NCBI GenBank assembly: GCA_946478865.1
Contig: CAMLDO010000001.1
Span: 124,001-188,000, forward strand
DNA: 64,000 nt
Source: an uncultured Methylobacillus sp.
GTDB lineage: Bacteria > Pseudomonadota > Gammaproteobacteria > Burkholderiales > Methylophilaceae
Direction of reading: 5' to 3'
Shown: piece after piece, positions 54,240 through 63,932 of the stretch
Layout: each line of letters starts with the position of its first letter
Numbering within the stretch: position 1 is the first letter of the stretch
Made by a program: the position numbers and the translations under genes
Notes under the pieces: generated by a model
Database searches by the model: none
What the model was told of the DNA's origin: nothing
What the model saw: the letters and a program-made list of their open reading frames with translations, nothing else

Positions 54240-56789
54240 ATGGATCAGTTCGCCAAAGAAACACTCCCCGTCAGCCTAGAAGAAGAGATGCGCCGTTCCT
54301 ACCTCGATTACGCGATGAGCGTGATCGTAGGGCGTGCGCTACCGGACGTACGCGATGGCTTGAAACCGGTGCATCGACGCGTGTTGTACGCGATGCACGA
54401 ACTGTCCAACGACTGGAACCGCCCGTACAAGAAGTCGGCGCGTATCGTCGGCGACGTGATCGGTAAATACCACCCGCACGGCGACACCGCGGTGTACGAC
54501 ACCATCGTGCGCATGGCGCAGGATTTCAGCTTGCGCTATATGCTGGTGGACGGGCAGGGCAACTTCGGTTCTGTGGACGGCGATAACGCGGCGGCCATGC
54601 GTTACACCGAAATCCGCATGGCGCGCATTGCGCACGAACTGCTGGCCGACCTCGACAAGGAAACGGTCGATTTCGGCCCGAACTATGACGGTTCCGAGCA
54701 GGAGCCGCTCATCATGCCGGCGCGCATTCCCAACCTGCTGATCAACGGTTCGTCCGGTATCGCGGTGGGCATGGCGACCAATATCCCGCCTCACAATCTT
54801 GGCGAAATCATTGATGCATGTCTGGCCGTGCTGCAAAACGCGGAAATTACCCTCGACGAGTTGATCGACATCGTGCCTGCGCCGGATTTCCCGACCGCAG
54901 GCATCATCTACGGTACCGCTGGCGTCAAGGAAGGCTATCGCACTGGGCGCGGCCGTGTAGTGATGCGCGCACGTACCCATTTCGAGGACATCGGCAAGGG
55001 TGAGCGCCAGGCGATCATCGTCGACGAATTGCCGTATCAGGTGAACAAGAAGTCGCTGATCGAAAAGATCGCGGAACTGGTCAACGACAAGAAGATCGAG
55101 GGTATTTCCGACCTGCGCGACGAATCGGACAAGTCCGGCATGCGCATGGTGATCGAGCTCAAGCGCGGCGAAATGCCGGAAGTTGTGCTGAATAACCTCT
55201 ACAAGCAGACCCAACTGCAGGACACCTTCGGCATGAACATGGTGGCGCTGCTGGACGGCCAGCCGCGCCTGCTGAACCTCAAGCAGATGCTGGAAGCCTT
55301 CCTGCGTCATCGCCGCGAAGTGGTGACGCGCCGTACCGTGTTCGAGCTGCGCAAGGCGCGCGCGCGCGGCCATGTGCTGGAAGGCTTGGCAGTGGCGCTC
55401 GCCAACGTGGACGAGATGATCGCGCTCATCAAGGCCGCGCCGACGCCGCCGGAGGCCAAGGTCGCGCTGATGGAGCGTACCTGGAAGTCGCCGGTGGTGG
55501 AGGAAATGCTGGCTCGTGCCGCGATGGAAGCCTCGCGCCCCGAAGGTCTGGACGAAGCCTACGGCCTCAAGGCCAACGGCTACAGGCTATCCGACGTGCA
55601 GGCGCAGGAAATTTTGCAGATGCGCCTGCAACGCCTGACCGGTCTGGAGCAGGACAAGATCGTTACCGAATACAAGGAGGTGATGGACCTCATCACCGAC
55701 CTGTTGGACATCCTTGCCAAGCCGGAGCGTGTGACGCAGATCATCGTCACCGAACTGTCCGCGATCAAGGCGCAGTTCGGCGACAAGCGCCGCAGCGAGA
55801 TCGAGCACAACGCGCAGGACATTTCGCTGGAAGACCTCATCACGCCAGAAGACGTGGTCGTGACACTGTCGCACACCGGCTACATCAAGTCGCAGCCGCT
55901 GGCCGAATACCGCGCGCAGCGTCGCGGCGGTCGCGGCAAGCAGGCAGCAGCGACCAAGGAAGACGATTTCATCGACAAGATGTTCGTCGCCAACACGCAC
56001 GATTACATCCTGTGTTTCTCCAGCCGCGGTCGTGTTTACTGGCTCAAGGTCTACGAAGTGCCGCAGGGCTCGCGCATCTCGCGCGGCAAGCCCATCGTCA
56101 ATCTGTTCCCGCTGGAAGAAGGCGAGAAGATCAACGCCATCCTGTCGGTGAAGGAGTTCGACGAGAACCATTTCATCTTCATGGCGACGGCACAAGGTAC
56201 GGTCAAGAAGACCGCGCTGACCGAGTTCTCCAATCCGCGCCGCGCCGGCATCATCGCGATCAACCTGGACGACGGCGACTATCTGATTGGCGCCGAAGTA
56301 ACCCACGGCACCAACGATGTGGTGCTGGTGTCCGACGCGGGCAAAGCCGTGTGGTTCGATGAAGAGGATGTGCGTCCCATGGGCCGCGCCACGCGCGGCG
56401 TGCGCGGCATGAAGCTGCAGGCCAAGCAGCGCGTGCTGTCGCTGCTGATCGCCGAGGATGACAAGCAGACCGTGCTGGTCGCGACCGAAAACGGCTATGG
56501 CAAGCGCACTGTGCTGGCCGACTTCCGCCATTCCGGCCGCGGCACGCAGGGGGTGATTGCGATCGCGACTTCCGCGCGCAACGGCAAGGTGGTTGCTGCC
56601 AAGCTGGTGAGCGACGAAGACGAGATCATGCTGATCACCACGGGCGGCGTGCTCATCCGCACTCGCGTCAAGGAAATCCGTGAGCTGGGTCGCGCTACAC
56701 AGGGTGTGACGCTCATCAATCTGGGGGAAGGCGAGAAGCTTTCCGGTCTGGAAAAGGTGGTCGAGTCCGACGAAGAGGGCGAAGAGTAA
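54240..56789 (+). CDS. gyrA: DNA gyrase subunit A
   Basis: 849 residues. The catalytic Tyr122 lies in [11 protein letters not shown]. The quinolone-resistance region reads [14 protein letters not shown] with Thr83 and Asp87. The C-terminal beta-pinwheel contains the GyrA-box-like RRGGRGKQA. Acidic tail EEGEE. The upstream 222 bases contain a GC hairpin (54144-54167) but no clear promoter. serC starts directly after the stop. Confidence 0.98.
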   Translation: MDQFAKETLPVSLEEEMRRSYLDYAMSVIVGRALPDVRDGLKPVHRRVLYAMHELSNDWNRPYKKSARIVGDVIGKYHPHGDTAVYDTIVRMAQDFSLRYMLVDGQGNFGSVDGDNAAAMRYTEIRMARIAHELLADLDKETVDFGPNYDGSEQEPLIMPARIPNLLINGSSGIAVGMATNIPPHNLGEIIDACLAVLQNAEITLDELIDIVPAPDFPTAGIIYGTAGVKEGYRTGRGRVVMRARTHFEDIGKGERQAIIVDELPYQVNKKSLIEKIAELVNDKKIEGISDLRDESDKSGMRMVIELKRGEMPEVVLNNLYKQTQLQDTFGMNMVALLDGQPRLLNLKQMLEAFLRHRREVVTRRTVFELRKARARGHVLEGLAVALANVDEMIALIKAAPTPPEAKVALMERTWKSPVVEEMLARAAMEASRPEGLDEAYGLKANGYRLSDVQAQEILQMRLQRLTGLEQDKIVTEYKEVMDLITDLLDILAKPERVTQIIVTELSAIKAQFGDKRRSEIEHNAQDISLEDLITPEDVVVTLSHTGYIKSQPLAEYRAQRRGGRGKQAAATKEDDFIDKMFVANTHDYILCFSSRGRVYWLKVYEVPQGSRISRGKPIVNLFPLEEGEKINAILSVKEFDENHFIFMATAQGTVKKTALTEFSNPRRAGIIAINLDDGDYLIGAEVTHGTNDVVLVSDAGKAVWFDEEDVRPMGRATRGVRGMKLQAKQRVLSLLIAEDDKQTVLVATENGYGKRTVLADFRHSGRGTQGVIAIATSARNGKVVAAKLVSDEDEIMLITTGGVLIRTRVKEIRELGRATQGVTLINLGEGEKLSGLEKVVESDEEGEE

Positions 56790-57914
56790 ATGGCCCGCGT
56801 CTGGAATTTCAGCGCCGGCCCTGCTGCGCTGCCGGCCGATGTGCTGGCGCAGGCGCGCGACGAGATGCTCGACTGGCACGGCACCGGCATGAGCGTGATG
56901 GAAATGAGCCATCGCGGCAAGGCCTACGATTCCATCATCAAGGCTGCCGAAGCCGATGTACGCGAGCTCATGGGCATCCCGTCCAATTACAAGGTGCTGT
57001 TTCTGCAAGGCGGTGCAACGCAGTTGTTCTCGCAGATTCCGATGAACCTGGCTGGCGGCCGTTCCGCCGATTACCTGGTGACCGGTTCCTGGTCCAAGAA
57101 GGCGGTGGACGAGGCCAAGCGCGTGGCGCCTCTGGCCGGCGCTGTGCATGTGGCCGGCAGTACCGCGAGCAAGGGGGCAGTCGCAGACGGTTTTACCCGC
57201 TTCCTGCGCGACGACGAGCTCGATCTCGATCCGAACGCTGCGTTCCTGCACGTGTGCACCAACGAAACCATTTATGGCGTGGAGGTGCAGGACGATTGCG
57301 CGCATCTCGCCAAACTGGCGGGCAATGTGCCCCTGGTCGCCGACATGAGTTCGCATATTCTGTCGCGCGCGGTAGATGTAAGCCGCTATGGTTTGATCTA
57401 TGCCGGCGCGCAGAAGAATATCGGTCCGTCCGGCCTCGTGCTATGTATCGTGCGTGAAGACCTGCTGGGCAAGGCGGTTCCGACGATGGCGAGTATCCAT
57501 GATTTCTCGGTGATGGCCGAGAACGGCTCCATGCCGAACACGCCGTCGACGTATTCCATCTATATCGCGGGCCTCGTATTCCAGTGGCTCAAGCGCCAAG
57601 GCGGCGTCGCGGCAATGGAAAAGATCAACATCCGGAAGGCTGAGTTGCTGTATCGCTGTATCGACGAAAGCGGCGGCTTCTACCATAATCCGGTGGAAGT
57701 GCCGAGCCGCTCGCGCATGAACGTGCCCTTCACGTTGCGCGACGGGTCTTTGGACGATAAATTCCTGGCTGAGGCTGAACAGGCTGGGCTGGTTGCGTTG
57801 CGTGGGCACAAGACCGTGGGCGGCATGCGTGCCTCGATTTACAACGCGATGCCGCTGGAAGGCGTTCAGGCATTGGTCAATTTCATGACGGATTTCGCTC
57901 GCCGCAATGGATAA
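56790..57914 (+). CDS. serC: phosphoserine aminotransferase
   Basis: 374 residues, PLP class V. NFSAGPAALPADVLAQARDE, GGATQLFSQIPMNL and the Lys in GAQKNIGPSGLVL. Converts phosphohydroxypyruvate to phosphoserine, and acts in PLP synthesis. ATG 56790 immediately follows the gyrA stop, and it overlaps pheA by 8 bases. Confidence 0.97.
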   Translation: MARVWNFSAGPAALPADVLAQARDEMLDWHGTGMSVMEMSHRGKAYDSIIKAAEADVRELMGIPSNYKVLFLQGGATQLFSQIPMNLAGGRSADYLVTGSWSKKAVDEAKRVAPLAGAVHVAGSTASKGAVADGFTRFLRDDELDLDPNAAFLHVCTNETIYGVEVQDDCAHLAKLAGNVPLVADMSSHILSRAVDVSRYGLIYAGAQKNIGPSGLVLCIVREDLLGKAVPTMASIHDFSVMAENGSMPNTPSTYSIYIAGLVFQWLKRQGGVAAMEKINIRKAELLYRCIDESGGFYHNPVEVPSRSRMNVPFTLRDGSLDDKFLAEAEQAGLVALRGHKTVGGMRASIYNAMPLEGVQALVNFMTDFARRNG

Positions 57915-58974
57915 CGATCTCAAGAAACTGCGCGATCAGATCGACGCGATCGACAACCAGGTGCTCAAGCTGGTGAGCGAGCGCGCCCAGCTCGCGCATA
58001 CCATTGGCCAGGTCAAGAACGGCGGGCCGATCTATCGTCCTGAACGCGAGGCGCAGGTGCTGCGCCGCCTGCAGGACCTCAATGAAGGGCCGCTCTCCAG
58101 CGAGTCGGTCTCGGCGATTTTCCGTACCGTCATGTCGCATTGCCGGGCGCTGGAAAAGGAGCTCTCCGTGGCCTTCCTCGGTCCGCTGGGCACTTTCAGC
58201 GAAGAGGCCGCCAACAAGCAGTTCGGCGGCTTGTCCAAGCCGGTGCAGTGCGCTTCCATCGATGAAGTCTTCCAGACCGTAGAGTCCGGTGCAGTCGATT
58301 ACGGCGTGGTCCCGGTCGAAAATTCCACCGAAGGCGGCATCGGGCGTACGCTGGACTTGCTGCTGCAGACCAGCCTGCATATCTGCGGCGAGATCGAACT
58401 GCCGGTGCATCACAACCTGCTGTGCAAGTCTGAGGGTAAAGGGTCAATCAAAAAGCTGTATTCGCATGCGCAATCGCTTGCGCAGTGCCACGAGTGGCTG
58501 AATCGTAACCTGCCCGGCGTGGAACGTCAGGCGGTGGCGAGCAATTCCGAAGCGGCACGGCTTGCTTCTGTCGAAGCAGGCGCGGCCGCGATTGCGAGTC
58601 GCCGCGCTGGGGAGTTGTTCGAACTCAACCTGTTAGCCGACAATATCGAAGACGACCCGCGTAACACGACGCGTTTTCTCGTGCTCTCCAATCATGACGT
58701 CGCCCCTTCCGGCAAGGACAAGACTTCGCTGGCAATGGCGGCACGCAACGTTCCCGGCGCCGTTGTTGCGCTGCTGGAGCCGCTGGCACGTCATGGCGTC
58801 AGCATGACCAAGTTCGAGTCGCGTCCGGCGCACACGGGCTTGTGGGAGTATGTGTTCTTCGTAGATATCGAAGGCCACCGACTTGATGAACGCGTGGCTC
58901 AAGCACTGAATGAGCTCGAAGAAAGAGCGGCTTTCCTCAAGGTGCTGGGCTCGTATCCGGTCGCTGTCATCTAG
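57907..58974 (+). CDS. pheA: chorismate mutase/prephenate dehydratase (P-protein)
   Basis: 355 residues. Chorismate mutase (about 1-85; LRDQIDAIDNQVLKLVSERA), prephenate dehydratase (about 90-270; FLGPLGTFSEEAANKQF, VPVENSTEGGIGRTLDL, TRFLVLS) and an ACT domain (about 280-355) with ESRPAHTGLWEYVFF, the phenylalanine-feedback site. Overlaps serC. Confidence 0.97.
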   Translation: MDNDLKKLRDQIDAIDNQVLKLVSERAQLAHTIGQVKNGGPIYRPEREAQVLRRLQDLNEGPLSSESVSAIFRTVMSHCRALEKELSVAFLGPLGTFSEEAANKQFGGLSKPVQCASIDEVFQTVESGAVDYGVVPVENSTEGGIGRTLDLLLQTSLHICGEIELPVHHNLLCKSEGKGSIKKLYSHAQSLAQCHEWLNRNLPGVERQAVASNSEAARLASVEAGAAAIASRRAGELFELNLLADNIEDDPRNTTRFLVLSNHDVAPSGKDKTSLAMAARNVPGAVVALLEPLARHGVSMTKFESRPAHTGLWEYVFFVDIEGHRLDERVAQALNELEERAAFLKVLGSYPVAVI

Positions 58975-59035
58975 CGCGATTTCATCGCGGATGTGTTTCC
59001 GCTAGAATTCGCGACTCGAATTTTAATACTGAAAA

Positions 59036-59112
59036 AGGCTAACTTGCCGAAAGGCAAGGGCGCAAAGTCACCGGTCTAAAGAGGCTTGTCCTCCATGACA
59101 GCGGGATTGCCA
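59036..59112 (+). promoter_or_regulatory. cyclic di-GMP-I (GEMM-I) riboswitch
   Basis: Three-helix arrangement. P1 GGC/GCC closes the element. P2 is CTTGCC / GGCAAG with a GAAA tetraloop (59043-59058). The signature joining sequence GGGCGCAAAGTCACCGG and the P3 hairpin GTCA...GAGG...CCTC...TGAC follow, then CAGCGGGATTGCC. These are the conserved GEMM-I ligand-site elements. It sits 82 bases before motA. No T-run follows, so control is more likely at translation: CCTC (59178-59181) can pair with GAGG (59186-59189) over the motA ribosome-binding site. Confidence 0.9.
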
Positions 59113-59194
59113 GGTTCACTTTTCTGCCTTCGCGGCATGAGTCCGGTAGATATTCCCCAAGGTCGTCTTGCGTTCAGCCTCGCATGAGGTGCGC

Positions 59195-60049
59195 GTGAAT
59201 CTGATACTGGGGTCTCTTGTCGTCGTCGGCTGTCTCGCCGGCGGCTTTATTTGGGCGGGCGGCCATCTGCTGGCCTTGTTCCAACCTGCTGAATTGCTGA
59301 TTATCGGAGGTGCGGCATTGGGGGCATTTGTCATTTCCAACCCCTTGCGCAGTCTTCGGGAGTGCTGGCATAGCCTGCCGCAAATGTTCAGATCGTCCCG
59401 CTATTCAAGGGGCTATTATCTGGAAAGCCTGGCCTTGATGTACGAAATTCTCGCCAAAGTGCGTAAGGATGGGTTGATGATGATCGAGATCGATATCGAG
59501 GACCCGGAAAACAGCGCGATTTTCAACAAGTATCCCCGCCTTTTGTCGTATAGGCGTGCGCGGGAATTCATTTGCGATTACTTCCGCGTGATTGTCAGCG
59601 GCAACATGAATAGTTATGAGATCGAAAACCTCATGGATATCGATCTCGAGACTTCCAGCCATGCGGCCAGGAAACCGAGTGAAGCGTTTGCCCATCTTGC
59701 CGAATCGCTCCCGGCTTTCGGGATCATCGCCGCGGTCATGGGGGTCGTGGTTACCATGGCTTTCGTCGGTGGGCCACCGGAAGAGCTGGGCCACAAGATA
59801 GGCGCAGCGCTGGTCGGCACATTCCTGGGAATTCTGCTGGCTTACGGATTTATCGGACCTGCTGCCAAGCTGTTGCAAAATCAGGCCGAGGAGGAGGCGG
59901 AGTTTTTCGTCTGCCTGAAAACATGCATCGTGGCGTATTTGAACGGCTATCCGCCTAAAACCGTCATCGAGTTCGGACGCATGACGATTGCGCCCGATAT
60001 CCGGCCCTCCTTCTATGAGGTCGAAGAGCAGTGCGTGCCGCGGAGGTAG
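59195..60049 (+). CDS. motA: flagellar motor stator protein MotA
   Basis: 284 residues from GTG 59195, with AGGT close upstream. Four membrane helices: two N-terminal (LILGSLVVVGCLAGGFIWAG and PAELLIIGGAALGAFVI), and two later (ESLPAFGIIAAVMGVVVTMA with the conserved Pro, and LVGTFLGILLAYGFIGPAAK). The large cytosolic loop (about 75-165) that meets FliG is complete. MotA forms the proton-driven stator with MotB, but no motB is adjacent: hisC follows. A GEMM riboswitch precedes it, so expression should respond to cyclic di-GMP. It sits between pheA and hisC, which are usually neighbours. Confidence 0.93.
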   Translation: MNLILGSLVVVGCLAGGFIWAGGHLLALFQPAELLIIGGAALGAFVISNPLRSLRECWHSLPQMFRSSRYSRGYYLESLALMYEILAKVRKDGLMMIEIDIEDPENSAIFNKYPRLLSYRRAREFICDYFRVIVSGNMNSYEIENLMDIDLETSSHAARKPSEAFAHLAESLPAFGIIAAVMGVVVTMAFVGGPPEELGHKIGAALVGTFLGILLAYGFIGPAAKLLQNQAEEEAEFFVCLKTCIVAYLNGYPPKTVIEFGRMTIAPDIRPSFYEVEEQCVPRR

Positions 60050-60114
60050 CGCAATTCGGTTAAAATGCCCGGGCGGCGAAGGCCGCATTTTCATTTGACC
60101 GACAGGAGTTTGCG

Positions 60115-61218
60115 TTGAACAAGTTGAGCGAGCTTGCCCCGAGCCATATCCGTTCCATTGCCCCGTATCAGTCCGGCAAGCCGATTTCCGAACTGGCACG
60201 CGAACTGGGGCTGGACGAAGCGGGCATCGTCAAGCTGGCTTCCAACGAGAATCCCTTGGGAATCAGCCCTCTGGCAAAACAGGCGATCGCGGATGCGATG
60301 GCGGGAATCGCTCTCTATCCGGACGGCAACGCTTTCGAACTGAAGCAGGCCATCTGCGCGAAATTCGGCGTTGAGGCAGCGCAAATCGTACCCGGAAACG
60401 GTTCCAACGATGTACTCGAAATAGCCGCTCGCGCCTTCCTCGCGCCTGGCCTGGAGGCGGTGTATTCCCAGCATGCCTTTGCTGTTTACCCGCTGGTCAC
60501 TCAGGCGATTGGAGCGGTGGGTATCAGTACTCCAGCCAGGGAATTCGGCCACGACCTGCAGGCAATGCGTGCTGCCGTCACTGAAAAGACGAGGCTGCTG
60601 TTCATTGCCAACCCGAACAACCCCACGGGAACGCTGCTGGAAAAGGCGGAGTTGCGTGCCTTTCTGAAGGGCCTGCCCAGACATGTGCTGGTCGTGCTGG
60701 ACGAGGCGTATGACGAATATCTCGCAGACGACCGGAAATCGGAGAGCATTTCCTGGCTGAAGGAATTCGACAACCTCATCGTGACGCGCACCTTCTCCAA
60801 GGCCTACGGACTGGCGGGGCTGCGTGTCGGTTTTGCGCTCGCGCATCCCGCTGTTGCGGACATGATGAATCGCGTGCGCCAGCCATTCAATGTCAACAGC
60901 ATGGCACAGGCCGCAGCTGCGGCCGCGCTCAATGACGATGACTTCGTGCGCCGCACCCGCGATCTCAATGATGCAGGTATGCAGCAAATGACGGAAGGGT
61001 TGAACCAGCTTGGATTGCGCTACATTCCATCTTTCGGCAATTTCATCAGCTTCCATGTGGCCGATGCCGCCACGGTCAATCGCAAACTGCTCGAACGCGG
61101 CGTGATCGTGCGTCCGATTTTTGCCTACGAAATGCCGGACTGGCTGCGCGTCAGTATCGGACTGCCGGAAGAAAATGCACGCTTCCTGCAAGCCATGCGG
61201 GAAATGCTCGTCGCTTAG
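60115..61218 (+). CDS. hisC: histidinol-phosphate aminotransferase
   Basis: 367 residues, class I/II PLP enzyme. [45 protein letters not shown] and the PLP-Lys [20 protein letters not shown] 60115 start with AGGAG at good distance. In this context (after pheA) such HisC paralogues may also act on aromatic keto acids. Terminator follows. Confidence 0.94.
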   Translation: MNKLSELAPSHIRSIAPYQSGKPISELARELGLDEAGIVKLASNENPLGISPLAKQAIADAMAGIALYPDGNAFELKQAICAKFGVEAAQIVPGNGSNDVLEIAARAFLAPGLEAVYSQHAFAVYPLVTQAIGAVGISTPAREFGHDLQAMRAAVTEKTRLLFIANPNNPTGTLLEKAELRAFLKGLPRHVLVVLDEAYDEYLADDRKSESISWLKEFDNLIVTRTFSKAYGLAGLRVGFALAHPAVADMMNRVRQPFNVNSMAQAAAAAALNDDDFVRRTRDLNDAGMQQMTEGLNQLGLRYIPSFGNFISFHVADAATVNRKLLERGVIVRPIFAYEMPDWLRVSIGLPEENARFLQAMREMLVA

Positions 61219-61237
61219 CGAAGTGCGAACGGCAACA

Positions 61238-61263
61238 AAAAAGGACGCCGCAGCGTCCTTTTT
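61238..61263. terminator. bidirectional intrinsic terminator between hisC and bamD
   Basis: AAAAAGGACGC / GCGTCCTTTTT stem (61238-61248 and 61253-61263) with CGCA loop, flanked by A on the left and T on the right. It serves convergent hisC and bamD. Confidence 0.92.
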
Positions 61264-61275
61264 GCATTGCCTGCG

Positions 61276-62076
61276 TTACAGGCTTTCCCAGAATTTCCAC
61301 CAGGATTTCTGTTCCGGCGGGGCGGCCGTGCCAGTGAATGGATTATTGGGATAATTGGTCTTCAACACGCGCATGGCATCCGCCTTGAGGTCTTCGATGC
61401 CCAGCATGTCGTAAGCGCTGATCTGGGTCACGAGGGCCTGCTCGACGGCCGGAGTTTGCGGATAGGTTTCGATCACGTACTTGCAGCGGTTGACGGCGGC
61501 GACATAAGCCCCGCGCTTCATGTAATAACGGGCAACGTGCATTTCATGCGCGGCAAGCGTGTTGACCAGATAAGACATGCGCAAGGTCGCGTCCTTGACG
61601 TAGCGGCTTTCGGGGAAGCGGGTAACCAGTTCCTTGAATGAGGCAAAAGATTCGCGCAGTGCCTTGGGGTCGCGGTCGCTGATGTCCTGTTTGGTCAGTT
61701 TCTCGACGATGCCGCGCTCATTGAAGGTGGCGAGGCCCTTGAGATAGTAGACGTAGTCTACGTTGGGATGGTGCGGGTGCAGTTTGATGAAGCGGTCGGC
61801 GGCGGCAATTGCGGAAGCAGCCTCGCCCTTCTTGTAATACGCATAGGCGATTTCAAGCTCGGCCTGAAGCGCATAGCGGCCGTGCGGATAGCGGGACTTG
61901 AGCTTTTCGTAGTAACCAATGGCCTTGTCGTAGTCGCGTGCGCGCATGGCCATTTCCGCTTCGGTATTCAGGCGCTGTACCGACCAGCCCTTGGTTTCGT
62001 CGATTTCCGTCGGATCGCCGAAAATGGCGCATGCGGAGAGGAACAGAGCGAGAATTAAAGCTACACTACGTTTCAT
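61276..62076 (-). CDS. bamD: outer-membrane assembly lipoprotein BamD
   Basis: 266 residues. Lipoprotein signal MKRSVALILALFLSACAIFG with lipidated Cys16. Five TPR-like repeats follow (YYEKLKSRYPHGRYALQAEL, AADRFIKLHPHHPNVDYVYY, FPESRYVKDATLRMSYLVN). BamD is an essential component of the BAM complex that inserts beta-barrel proteins. Divergent from rluD, as is usual. Confidence 0.95.
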   Translation of the reverse strand: MKRSVALILALFLSACAIFGDPTEIDETKGWSVQRLNTEAEMAMRARDYDKAIGYYEKLKSRYPHGRYALQAELEIAYAYYKKGEAASAIAAADRFIKLHPHHPNVDYVYYLKGLATFNERGIVEKLTKQDISDRDPKALRESFASFKELVTRFPESRYVKDATLRMSYLVNTLAAHEMHVARYYMKRGAYVAAVNRCKYVIETYPQTPAVEQALVTQISAYDMLGIEDLKADAMRVLKTNYPNNPFTGTAAPPEQKSWWKFWESL

Positions 62077-62112
62077 TTAGTTAGTCCCAAGACGTTTGCC
62101 CGATTATAACCG

Positions 62113-63156
62113 ATGACCCAACCCCAGCCTATTACCCTCGTCATACCTCAATCCCTAGCTGGATCGCGCCTCGATCAGGCGCTGCCCAAGCTCCTTCCCG
62201 ATTATTCCCGCTCGCGCTTGCAAGCCTGGATCAAGGATGAACTCGTACGCGTGGACGGCGAGGCCGCGATCGCCAAGCAGAAGGTGTGGGGCGGCGAGAA
62301 GATCGAAGTGCAGCCCCAAGCCAGCCCCGATGAGATGGCGTTCACGCCCGAGGATATCGAACTCGATATCGTGTACGAGGACGAGCACATCCTGGTCATC
62401 AACAAGCCGGCGGGCATGGTGGTGCATCCTGCTGCCGGCAATTGGCAGGGCACGCTGCTCAACGCCTTGCTGCATCATGTGCCGCAGGTGAAGGACTTGC
62501 CGCGCGCGGGCATCGTTCATCGACTCGACAAGGAAACCAGCGGCCTGCTGGTGGTTGCGAAAACAATCGCCGCGCAGACCAGCCTCGTGCGCCAGTTGCA
62601 GGCGCGTACGGTGAAGCGCGAATACCGCGCCATCGTCTGGGGCGAGGTGTGGCAGAACGGCAAGGTGGAAACGCAGATCGGGCGTGATCCGCGCTCGCGT
62701 ACGCGCATGGCGGTGACACGCGTGGGCGGGAAGCCGGCGATCACGCATTACGAAGTGCTGGAGCGCTTCGCGGTCCATACGTACCTGCGCTGCCGCCTCG
62801 AAACCGGCCGTACCCACCAGATCCGCGTGCATATGCAGCATATCGGTGCGCCGCTGGTTGGCGATCCTGTCTACGGCATCCGTGGCATCATCCCGCATCG
62901 TGTCATGACGCAAACCCTGCGCGATACGCTCAAGGATTTCCGGCGCCAGGCGCTGCATGCTGTGCGCCTCGGCCTGATTCATCCCGCCACGGGCGAGGCT
63001 ATGGAGTGGCAGGCGGAATTGCCGCAGGACATGAAAACGTTGCTGGAAGCGATGCGCCACACGGATGAGGGCGAGATGGTCGAGGAAGATTTCGAGCTCG
63101 CCTACGAATATGACGACGAGGACTACGACGAAGACTTCGAGGACGAAGAGGAATGA
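62113..63156 (+). CDS. rluD: 23S rRNA pseudouridine(1911/1915/1917) synthase
   Basis: 347 residues. S4-like RNA-binding domain (about 12-75; SRLDQALPKLLPDYSRSRLQ), then the catalytic domain with the active-site Asp in IVHRLDKETSGLLVVAKT. RTHQIRVHMQHIGAPLVGD is typical. The C-terminal acidic tail (DDEDYDEDFEDEEE) is unusually long. It overlaps the next gene by 4 bases (ATGA). Confidence 0.96.
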   Translation: MTQPQPITLVIPQSLAGSRLDQALPKLLPDYSRSRLQAWIKDELVRVDGEAAIAKQKVWGGEKIEVQPQASPDEMAFTPEDIELDIVYEDEHILVINKPAGMVVHPAAGNWQGTLLNALLHHVPQVKDLPRAGIVHRLDKETSGLLVVAKTIAAQTSLVRQLQARTVKREYRAIVWGEVWQNGKVETQIGRDPRSRTRMAVTRVGGKPAITHYEVLERFAVHTYLRCRLETGRTHQIRVHMQHIGAPLVGDPVYGIRGIIPHRVMTQTLRDTLKDFRRQALHAVRLGLIHPATGEAMEWQAELPQDMKTLLEAMRHTDEGEMVEEDFELAYEYDDEDYDEDFEDEEE

Positions 63157-63890
63157 GTTTGTCCGAGCATCTGATCATTCCCGACTGGCCGGCACCGTCA
63201 CGGGTCAAGGCGATCCAGACGACGCGTCGCGGAGGATTGAGCAAGCCGCCGTACGACAGCCTCAATTTCGGTATGCACGTGGGTGATGACGGCTATACCG
63301 TCGCGGCCAATCGCAATCTGCTCAACACGATTTGCCCGAGCGAGCCGGTTTGGCTGGAGCAGGTGCACGGCACGGCCGTGCTGATGGCGGAAACGGCAGG
63401 ATGCGCGCCGCAGGCCGATGCCTGCATTACGCGCAGGCCTAATTCTGTTTGCGCCGTGATGACTGCGGATTGTCTACCCGTCTTCCTGTGCGACGATGCA
63501 GGCACGGTAGCCGGTGTGGCGCATGCCGGTTGGCGCGGTTTGGCGGATGGCATAATCGAATCGACTGTAATCGCGATGAAGACCTTGCCGTCGTCGCTCA
63601 TGGTGTGGCTCGGGCCGGCAATCGGTCCGCAAGCCTTCGAGGTGGGGCCGGAGGTGCGTGAAACCTTTCTGCGACACAACCCGGACGGCGAGTTCGCCTT
63701 TGTCGTCCACGGCGATAAATACCTTGCGGATATCTACCTGCTCGCGCGGCAACGCTTGCAGGCGCTGGGGATAACGCGCATCTACGGCGGCGACTTCTGC
63801 ACTTACAGCGATCCCGAGCGCTTTTTCTCCTACCGCCGTGATGGTCGCACCGGCCGCATGGCTTCGCTCATCTGGCTGAGCCAGGCTTGA
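63153..63890 (+). CDS. pgeF: peptidoglycan editing factor PgeF (YfiH, polyphenol-oxidase/laccase domain)
   Basis: 245 residues of the Multi-copper polyphenol oxidoreductase laccase (DUF152) family. [46 protein letters not shown] and GDFCTYSDPERFFSYRRDG carry the conserved His and Cys metal ligands. E. coli YfiH removes mis-incorporated L-Ser from peptidoglycan precursors. Translationally coupled to rluD, the common arrangement. Confidence 0.93.
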   Translation: MSLSEHLIIPDWPAPSRVKAIQTTRRGGLSKPPYDSLNFGMHVGDDGYTVAANRNLLNTICPSEPVWLEQVHGTAVLMAETAGCAPQADACITRRPNSVCAVMTADCLPVFLCDDAGTVAGVAHAGWRGLADGIIESTVIAMKTLPSSLMVWLGPAIGPQAFEVGPEVRETFLRHNPDGEFAFVVHGDKYLADIYLLARQRLQALGITRIYGGDFCTYSDPERFFSYRRDGRTGRMASLIWLSQA

Positions 63891-63932
63891 CAGCTCCCGT
63901 ATAATCCCAGTTTTTACCTCAGACGAATAACA

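Noticed and set aside
54474..54500. Thr83 in GyrA as a quinolone-resistance change
   Set aside because: Thr at this position is wild type in many bacteria; without a susceptible relative it cannot be called a mutation.
63887..63905. TTGACA and TATAAT near the window end as a promoter
   Set aside because: The spacer is only 7 bases, too short for a sigma-70 pair.
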